A stretch of 9,821 bases of DNA. Source: DATLZC01 sp037444005. Its GTDB lineage: Bacteria; Chloroflexota; Dehalococcoidia; DSTF01; JACRBR01. Position 1 is the first letter of the stretch. Each line of letters begins with the position of its first letter. This document shows, piece after piece, positions 5,373 through 9,821 of this stretch. The stretch covers positions 1-9,821 of the forward strand of contig JBBING010000087.1 of NCBI GenBank assembly GCA_037444005.1, written 5' to 3'. The position numbers and the translations under genes were made by a program. Below the pieces are notes generated by a model. That model saw only the letters and a program-made list of their open reading frames with translations. It was not told the DNA's origin and made no database searches.

Positions 5373-6059
5373 ATGCCGAACACGGTCCTCGTCGTCGACG
5401 ACGAACCTCACATCGTCCAGCTCGTTCGCCTGTACCTGCAGAACGAGGGCTTTCAGGTCGAAGCGGCGTTCGATGGCAAGCAGGCGCTGGAGAAGGCCCG
5501 CGCTGTCCGGCCCGATCTCATCGTGCTCGACATCATGATGCCCGGTCTCGACGGCCTCGAGGTCACCCGCGAGCTGCGAAAGACCAGCGCCGTGCCCATC
5601 ATCTTCCTCACGGCCCGAGGGGAGGACGTCGACCGCATCGTCGGCCTCGAGCTCGGCGCCGACGACTACATGGCGAAGCCGTTCAACCCCCGCGAGCTCG
5701 TGGCCCGCGTGAAGGCCGTCCTGCGGCGCACGCAGGCCGCTCCGGAGCCGCCCGGCGTCCTCGAAGTCGGGAACGTACGGTTGGACCCGCCCCGGCGCGA
5801 GGTCACCATCGGCGGCCAGCCCGTGCAGCTCCGCCAGAAGGAGTTCGATCTCTTGACGGCCTTCATGCAGCACGCGGGCGTCGTCCTGGAACGCGAGCGG
5901 CTCCTCCGTCTCGTGTGGGGGACGGACTACTTCGGCGACACGCGGACCATCGACGTGCACGTCGCGTGGCTCCGCGAGAAGCTGAACGGCGCCACGGTGA
6001 AGATTCAGACGGTCTGGGGCGTCGGCTACAAACTCGTGCCGGTCGACGATGCTGCGTAG
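5373..6059 (+). CDS. OmpR/PhoB-family response regulator
   Basis: This is a two-component DNA-binding regulator of 228 aa. The receiver domain (4-118) has the acidic pair D9-D10, phospho-acceptor D53 (IVLDIMMPG), switch T80 (FLTARG) and K102 (MAKPF). After a short linker (120-128), a winged-helix DNA-binding domain (129-224) shows the family signatures LRQKEFDLL (153-161) and RTIDVHVAWLREKL (191-204), ending in TVWGVGYKL (213-221). All phosphorylation residues are present. The start is taken as ATG 5373, which gives the canonical N-terminus PNTVLVVDDEP and has a GGGGG run about 9 nt upstream; the in-frame ATG 30 nt earlier lies in the -10 box. The stop overlaps the start of the histidine kinase gene by 11 nt. 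The signal sensed is unknown, and PhoB-like similarity does not prove phosphate control. Confidence 0.95.
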   Translation: MPNTVLVVDDEPHIVQLVRLYLQNEGFQVEAAFDGKQALEKARAVRPDLIVLDIMMPGLDGLEVTRELRKTSAVPIIFLTARGEDVDRIVGLELGADDYMAKPFNPRELVARVKAVLRRTQAAPEPPGVLEVGNVRLDPPRREVTIGGQPVQLRQKEFDLLTAFMQHAGVVLERERLLRLVWGTDYFGDTRTIDVHVAWLREKLNGATVKIQTVWGVGYKLVPVDDAA

Positions 6060-7476
6060 TCTCAACGCCAGGCTCATCGCCGCGTTCGTGTTCGTCACGG
6101 CGCTCGCCGTCGTCCTGGTCGGCGCCGGCGCGTTGCTGCTCCTGAGGGACGAGCAGCAGGACACGGCCCGCGAGCGCGTCGGCCGGCACGCCGAGCCGCT
6201 CGCGGTGCAGGTCGCGCTCATGGAGCGCGCCGGCATCGGCATCGCGCAGATTCAGCAGACGCTGAAGCAGTACGCCAGCCGCTTCAACATCCGGATCATC
6301 GTGCTCGACCAGGACCTGCAGGTCGTCTGGGACAGCGCCCACGAGCTCGAAGGGCGCTACATCCTCTCGTTCGAGGGCCCCGAGTCGCTCGGGCTCAACG
6401 TCCCCGAGAACGCGAACTTCCGGTACGCCCGGCTCGAGAAGGAACATCTCCTTCTGTTCACATCCGACGGGGTGAGCGACCTCGCGCGGCAGATCATCGC
6501 GGGCGCGAGCTTCCGGCCGCTCGTCGCCGTCCCCGAGGCGCGGATCTCCACGGCCTGGCTCGACCTGGCGCCCCGGCTCATGATCGCGGCGGGGGTCGCC
6601 CTCGCCGTCGCGTTGGCGCTCTCGCTCGTCCTCTCGCGGTCGATCACGCAACCGTTGCGGAAGCTCACCCGTCTGGCCCAGGAGATCGGGCGGGGGCGGT
6701 ACGACCAGCGCATCGACCCCCGCGGGCCCGAGGAGGTGCGCCGCCTGGCCGGAGCCTTCAACAAGATGGCGAGCCAGGTCATGCGGTCGGACCAATCGAT
6801 GCGCGACTTGCTGGCCAACGTCTCGCACGAACTCAAGACGCCGCTCACCTCGATCCAGGGCTTCGCTCAGGCCATGGTCGACGGGCAGATGCGCACGCCC
6901 GACGACTACGCCCAGGCCGCCCGCATCATCCACGAGGAAGCGGCCCGCATGCGCGAGCTCGTCGATGACCTGCTGTACCTCTCGCAGATGCAGGCCGGCG
7001 TCGCGAAGCTGAACCGCGAGCCTCTCGACCTCGCGAGCCTACTCGAGGCGTCCCTCGAGCGCTTCCGCCGGAGCGCAGAGGAGCGCCGGACGTCCCTGCG
7101 GCTCGACATCGGCCCGCTCCCGACGGTCGAAGCCGACGGCCGCCGGCTCGAGCAGGTCTTCGCGAACCTCGTCGACAACGCCATCCACCATTCGGCCCCG
7201 GGCAGCGCTGTTACGGTGCGCGCGCGGGCGGTCGACGGCGTCGTCCGGGTCGACGTGCACAACACCGGGTCCTACATCTCCGAGGAAGAGCTCCCGCGCA
7301 TCTTCGAGCGCTTCTACCAGGTGGACCGCTCCCGCACGTGGAGGGGAGGTCACGCCGGCCTCGGCCTCGCTATCGCCGCGGAGGTCGTCGAGGCCCACGG
7401 CGGCCGCATCGAAGCCCGGAGCTCGCCGGAGACCGGCACCGTCTTCACGGTGACGCTGCCCATCCGCCCGTCGTGA
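6049..7476 (+). CDS. Membrane sensor histidine kinase
   Basis: This 475-aa sensor kinase is the partner of the regulator just upstream. A first membrane helix (about 9-32) is followed by an extracytoplasmic sensor domain (33-173) with a PAS-like strand pattern (FNIRIIVLDQDLQVVWDS), then a second membrane helix (174-197). Next come a HAMP linker (198-250), the dimerisation and phospho-acceptor helix with H260 (NVSHELKTPLTSIQGF) and the ATPase domain. The N box is N373-N377 (NLVDNAIHH), the F box is RIFERFYQVDRSR (417-429) and the G2 box is GGHAGLGLAIA (433-443). The G1 box is unusual: VHNTGSYI (403-410) has Asn in place of the usual Asp and lacks the second Gly. The gene overlaps the regulator by 11 nt, and its TGA shares one base with the ATG of the next gene. 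The ligand cannot be read from the sequence. Confidence 0.95.
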   Translation: MLRSLNARLIAAFVFVTALAVVLVGAGALLLLRDEQQDTARERVGRHAEPLAVQVALMERAGIGIAQIQQTLKQYASRFNIRIIVLDQDLQVVWDSAHELEGRYILSFEGPESLGLNVPENANFRYARLEKEHLLLFTSDGVSDLARQIIAGASFRPLVAVPEARISTAWLDLAPRLMIAAGVALAVALALSLVLSRSITQPLRKLTRLAQEIGRGRYDQRIDPRGPEEVRRLAGAFNKMASQVMRSDQSMRDLLANVSHELKTPLTSIQGFAQAMVDGQMRTPDDYAQAARIIHEEAARMRELVDDLLYLSQMQAGVAKLNREPLDLASLLEASLERFRRSAEERRTSLRLDIGPLPTVEADGRRLEQVFANLVDNAIHHSAPGSAVTVRARAVDGVVRVDVHNTGSYISEEELPRIFERFYQVDRSRTWRGGHAGLGLAIAAEVVEAHGGRIEARSSPETGTVFTVTLPIRPS

Positions 7477-8126
7477 TGGCTCGCTCCGAACCCGCACCTT
7501 CGCACGAGGCTGCTATACTATCGCCCGAGCCGGCCGCGGAGACCGGATTGCGGAGCGACGTCGAGCGCATCCTGCGGCACGTCGAGCCCCTTCCGCCGCC
7601 GCGGCCGAAGCCGGCGCTGGTGGCGCTCGTAGGCCTGCCGGGCGCCGGCAAGACGTGGCTCGCCGCGGAGCTCCGGCGGCGCACCGGCGCCGTCGTGCTC
7701 GAGAGCGACGACCTGCGGGCGCTGCTCTTCGGGAGGCCGACGTACAGCGTCGACGAAAGCCGCAGGCTCTTCGCCGCGATTCACGCCGCAATCGAGGACA
7801 TCCTGCGCCGCGGCGCCTCCGTGATCCTCGACGCGACGAACCTGGCGGAGGGTGAGCGCGAGCCGCTGTACCGCATCGCCGAGGCCACGGGGGCCCGGCT
7901 GGTGGTCGTCCGCGTGGTCGCGCCGCGCTGGTTGATCCACCGCAGGCTCGCCCGGCGAACGCTGCGCATCGAGCCGAGCCGCTCGGAGGCGGGCGTCCTG
8001 GTGTACGAGCGGATGCGGCGCCGGTTCGAGCCCATCGAGCGGCCGCATTTCCGGGTGGACACCTCGCGGGATACGGCCGCCGTCATCGACGCGATCGTAC
8101 GGGAGATGGAGGGACAGCCGAGATGA
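7476..8126 (+). CDS. P-loop kinase of the AAA_33 / zeta-toxin-like type
   Basis: A 216-aa cytoplasmic protein. After a disordered, Pro/Glu-rich N-terminus (1-45) comes a Walker A motif GLPGAGKT (53-60), then ESDDLR (76-81), where the Asp residues are placed to bind substrate or Mg, and VILDATNL (116-123), which corresponds to Walker B. Arg-rich helices at 152-165 (WLIHRRLARRTLR) form a lid-like segment. This layout is shared by polynucleotide-kinase-like, zeta-toxin-like and gluconate-kinase-like P-loop enzymes that phosphorylate small molecules or nucleic acid ends; the substrate cannot be assigned. The ATG overlaps the kinase stop as TGATG, and the TGA overlaps the next start as ATGA, so it belongs to the two-component operon. 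No antitoxin-like ORF is adjacent, which speaks against a toxin role. A later start near residue 25 is possible because the first residues look unconserved. Confidence 0.8.
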   Translation: MARSEPAPSHEAAILSPEPAAETGLRSDVERILRHVEPLPPPRPKPALVALVGLPGAGKTWLAAELRRRTGAVVLESDDLRALLFGRPTYSVDESRRLFAAIHAAIEDILRRGASVILDATNLAEGEREPLYRIAEATGARLVVVRVVAPRWLIHRRLARRTLRIEPSRSEAGVLVYERMRRRFEPIERPHFRVDTSRDTAAVIDAIVREMEGQPR

Positions 8127-8800
8127 GCAAACGACAACCGGCGCGCGGCGCCAGGTCCCGTCCGGCGGCGCCCGGAGGCGGGATTCCGTGGACGAGCCTC
8201 GCGGCCCTCGTGGTGGGTGCGGTGGTCATCGGAGGGCTCGCCTACGTCGTCATTCAGAACCTCACGGGCAGCGAGAGCGCCTCGTCCGCCGCGGAGAAGG
8301 CCGAGCTCGACGACAGCCCGGACCTGCCCGGCCAGTACTTCCCGCCGCAGGGCCGCCAGCATCTCGCCCGCGGCACCGTACGGCCCATCTGTGAGGAGGG
8401 CGCCACCGACACCTCGAACTGCTACAACAGCAACCCGCCGACATCCGGCCCGCACGACCCGGTGGCCCTCGACTGGGGCATCTACTCGACGCCGCAGCCC
8501 AAGGAGCGCGCCGTCCACAGTATGGAGCACGGCGGCGTCATCATCTGGTACAACTGCGTGAGCGACCGTTGCAAGAACGAAATCGTCCCTCAGCTCAAAC
8601 AGCTTATGGACGAATTCGAGAAGGACCGCCGGCTCATGGTGATGATGCCCTATCCCGACATGGAGCCGGACACCGTGGCCCTCACCGCCTGGACGCGCCT
8701 CGATAAGTTCTCCATCGACGAGTTCGATCCCGACCGCATCCGGCGGTTCGTCGAGAAGCACGAGCGGCGCTTCAACCCGGAGGACATGCCCCCGCTCTAG
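8123..8800 (+). CDS. DUF3105-family membrane-anchored protein
   Basis: A 225-aa protein with a basic N-terminus (1-20), one membrane helix (about 23-46) and an extracytoplasmic domain, so it is likely anchored facing outward. The domain carries family signature blocks: CYNSNPPTSGPH (100-111), AVHSMEHGGVIIWYNC (130-145) and MVMMPYPDM (172-180). Four cysteines (C90, C100, C145, C150) all lie in the outer domain and could form two disulfides. H111, H132 and H136 are well placed to bind a metal. The biochemical role of the family is unknown to me. The ATG overlaps the upstream stop by 4 nt, with GGAGGGA about 8 nt before it. It is the last gene of the four-gene operon and converges on the phosphatase gene, with 25 nt between stops. 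Confidence 0.85.
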   Translation: MSKRQPARGARSRPAAPGGGIPWTSLAALVVGAVVIGGLAYVVIQNLTGSESASSAAEKAELDDSPDLPGQYFPPQGRQHLARGTVRPICEEGATDTSNCYNSNPPTSGPHDPVALDWGIYSTPQPKERAVHSMEHGGVIIWYNCVSDRCKNEIVPQLKQLMDEFEKDRRLMVMMPYPDMEPDTVALTAWTRLDKFSIDEFDPDRIRRFVEKHERRFNPEDMPPL

Positions 8801-8825
8801 CGAACGGTGACCTCATCCCGACGCC

Positions 8826-9683
8826 TCACGGAGCGCCCGCGGCCGAGCCCGGGCGCTCTTCCTTCATGACGGGCGCCGGCTCGCCGGCGGGTTCGAACGA
8901 CCGCACGCGTTCGGCCCACGCCGCCACGCGGGGGTAGCCCCAGCGCTGGAGCGCCATCGCCAGGAGCAGGCCGGCCACGGCGACCACGAGGCCCGCCGCA
9001 GCGTCGACGAAGTAGTGATTCGCCGTGAACACGATGGCGGCGAGCTGCGCCGGCGGGAGCAGCACAGCGAACGCCCGGACCAGCGGGTGCCGGAACGTCC
9101 AGAACATCGTCGCCGCGAGCAACACGGGCCAACCGAAGTGGAGGCTCGGCACCGCCGCGTACGGGTTCACGAAGGGCTGCATGGACGCCGCCTGATAGCT
9201 GATACCCGTGTACTCCTCCACGGTCCCCACGAACCCGAACCCGGGCGTCAGCCGGGGCGGCGCCACCGGGTACAGGTGGTAGATCACCAGGGCGATGGCG
9301 CCCGACAGCAGAAAGGCGTCCCGGGCCACCGTGTACTCGTGCCGGCGGATGAAGTACAGAATGATGCCCACGACGGCGATGAGGGGGAACTCTAGCCAGA
9401 AGTAGATAGCGTTCATGAGCTGGATGAGCGCCATGTTCCCCAGGATCGTCTCCTGGAGGTCCTTCTCCCAGAAGATGCCCAGCGTCTTCTCAAGCTTGAT
9501 GACGTCGAGGGCGTTGCCGATGGCCTCGTCGGGCCGGTCGACCACGCTGCCGCGGACGAGGAAGTACAGGAGAAACGCGATAGCGACGAGCGAGAGCTCG
9601 AAGACGTCACGGAACACGCGATGGCGCGTCACGGTGTCGACGACGCGCCGCGCGAGGGGCCTGGCGACTTCGGTCGGCGTCAT
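8826..9683 (-). CDS. PAP2-superfamily integral membrane phosphatase
   Basis: A 285-aa polytopic membrane protein of the PAP2 type related to inositolphosphotransferase-like enzymes, which work on lipid-linked phosphates or transfer head groups. Hydrophobic helices are visible near 29-45, 88-112, 122-138, 185-197, 202-220 and 227-245. The catalytic motifs of the superfamily are present: YPVAPPRL (138-145), AAVPSLHFGWP (176-186, with the SLH histidine H182) and ANHYFVDAAAG (221-231, with H223 and D227). The C-terminal tail (from about 258) is Pro/Glu rich and probably cytoplasmic. ATG 9683 is chosen over GTG 9704 because GGGAG lies 4 nt before it and a TATAAT box ends only 4 nt before the GTG. 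The substrate is unknown. It is monocistronic here and convergent with the DUF3105 gene. Confidence 0.87.
   Translation of the reverse strand: MTPTEVARPLARRVVDTVTRHRVFRDVFELSLVAIAFLLYFLVRGSVVDRPDEAIGNALDVIKLEKTLGIFWEKDLQETILGNMALIQLMNAIYFWLEFPLIAVVGIILYFIRRHEYTVARDAFLLSGAIALVIYHLYPVAPPRLTPGFGFVGTVEEYTGISYQAASMQPFVNPYAAVPSLHFGWPVLLAATMFWTFRHPLVRAFAVLLPPAQLAAIVFTANHYFVDAAAGLVVAVAGLLLAMALQRWGYPRVAAWAERVRSFEPAGEPAPVMKEERPGSAAGAP
8831..8865 (+). terminator. GC-rich hairpin terminator of the two-component operon
   Basis: On the plus strand GAGCGCCCG (8831-8839) and CGGGCGCTC (8850-8858) form a perfect 9-bp stem with a 10-nt loop, followed by TTCCTTC. It lies 30 nt after the DUF3105 stop. The T tract is interrupted, so termination may be incomplete. 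The hairpin lies within the last codons of the convergent phosphatase gene (the ERPGSAAGAP tail). Confidence 0.5.
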
Positions 9684-9708
9684 GTCGCTCCCAAGAAGCT
9701 GCACCGCG

Positions 9709-9714
9709 ATTATA
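9709..9714 (-). promoter_or_regulatory. -10 box of the PAP2 gene
   Basis: Perfect TATAAT on the minus strand, 25 nt before the ATG at 9683, giving a transcript start near 9702 and a leader of about 20 nt. As with the regulator promoter, no clear -35 hexamer is found 16-18 nt upstream. Confidence 0.6.
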
Positions 9715-9755
9715 CGCCCTCGTTCGGATTGCCGCCGGCGAGAACAGGAGGCTCC

Positions 9756-9794
9756 GTGGCTCTACGGCTCTTCGCGGTGGAAACGGTGAGGTGA
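9756..9794 (+). CDS. Possible 12-codon upstream ORF
   Basis: GTG preceded by a full AGGAGG (9746-9751) with a 4-nt gap. It encodes 12 residues (start V/M-ALRLFAVETVR) and stops at TGA 9792-9794. The strength of the SD is the only positive evidence. Its stop overlaps the GTG at 9791 that opens a frame to the window end. It could be a leader ORF, or chance. Confidence 0.25.
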   Translation: MALRLFAVETVR

Positions 9795-9821
9795 AGTTAG
9801 CGAAAGCACCTGTCATCCTGT
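9791..9821 (+). CDS. Possible 5' end of a gene cut by the window edge
   Basis: From GTG 9791 the plus strand stays open to the last base (K-L-A-K-A-P-V-I-L after the start). The GTG overlaps the stop of the mini-ORF as GTGA, the same coupling seen between cysE and cysS. Ten codons are too few to name a family or to exclude chance. Confidence 0.22.
   Translation, partial: MKLAKAPVIL

Noticed and set aside
7514..7519. TATACT as an internal promoter before the P-loop kinase
   Set aside because: It lies inside the first codons of the gene with no -35 partner, and the TGATG overlap with the upstream kinase gene already explains expression.
7476..8126. P-loop kinase as the toxin of a zeta-type toxin-antitoxin pair
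   Set aside because: No antitoxin-like ORF is adjacent and the gene is part of a four-gene two-component operon.
9684..9704. GTG at 9704 as the PAP2 start
   Set aside because: It lies only 4 nt after the -10 box, so it would be upstream of or at the transcript start; ATG 9683 has a GGGAG SD.

Overview
This is a GC-rich bacterial chromosomal window with tightly packed genes. GTG starts and 1-11 nt overlaps are frequent. Coenzyme F420 genes (cofD, npdG, cofE), a short Bacillus-type CysE, a DUF3105-type protein and a PhoB/PhoR-like two-component pair suggest Chloroflexota or a related Gram-positive-like lineage. That placement is an inference from gene content only. No insertion sequence, CRISPR array, tRNA or rRNA was found.

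The left half (1-5241) lies on the minus strand. In transcription order it holds cofD, npdG, cofE, ispF, a short cysteine-rich leader ORF, cysE and cysS, then an intrinsic terminator at 38-58. The first three genes make and reduce F420. IspF belongs to the MEP isoprenoid pathway. CysE makes O-acetylserine for cysteine synthesis, and CysS charges tRNA-Cys.

The main discovery is in the 192-nt gap between ispF and cysE. A 30-codon ORF (2325 down to 2233, minus strand) has a good Shine-Dalgarno sequence 7 nt before its GTG. It carries four consecutive Cys codons (TGC TGC TGT TGT) and ends inside a 14-bp hairpin. The Cys-codon segment is complementary to the segment holding the start of the cysE ribosome binding site, with further pairing between, so the whole can fold into one long rod. 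This has the form of a cysteine-sensing attenuator: a ribosome stalled for lack of Cys-tRNA would stop the rod forming and raise expression of cysE and cysS. The same principle is known for polycysteine short ORFs of mycobacteria. I am not aware of a description in front of cysE-cysS in this type of organism.

The right half begins with a divergent control region (5242-5372) holding a perfect TATAAT. A plus-strand operon of four overlapping genes follows: response regulator, histidine kinase, small P-loop kinase and DUF3105 membrane-anchored protein. A GC-rich hairpin with a weak T tract lies just past it, inside the 3' end of a convergent PAP2-family membrane phosphatase gene. The last 117 bases hold the phosphatase promoter and, on the plus strand, a weakly supported mini-ORF overlapping a reading frame that runs off the window.
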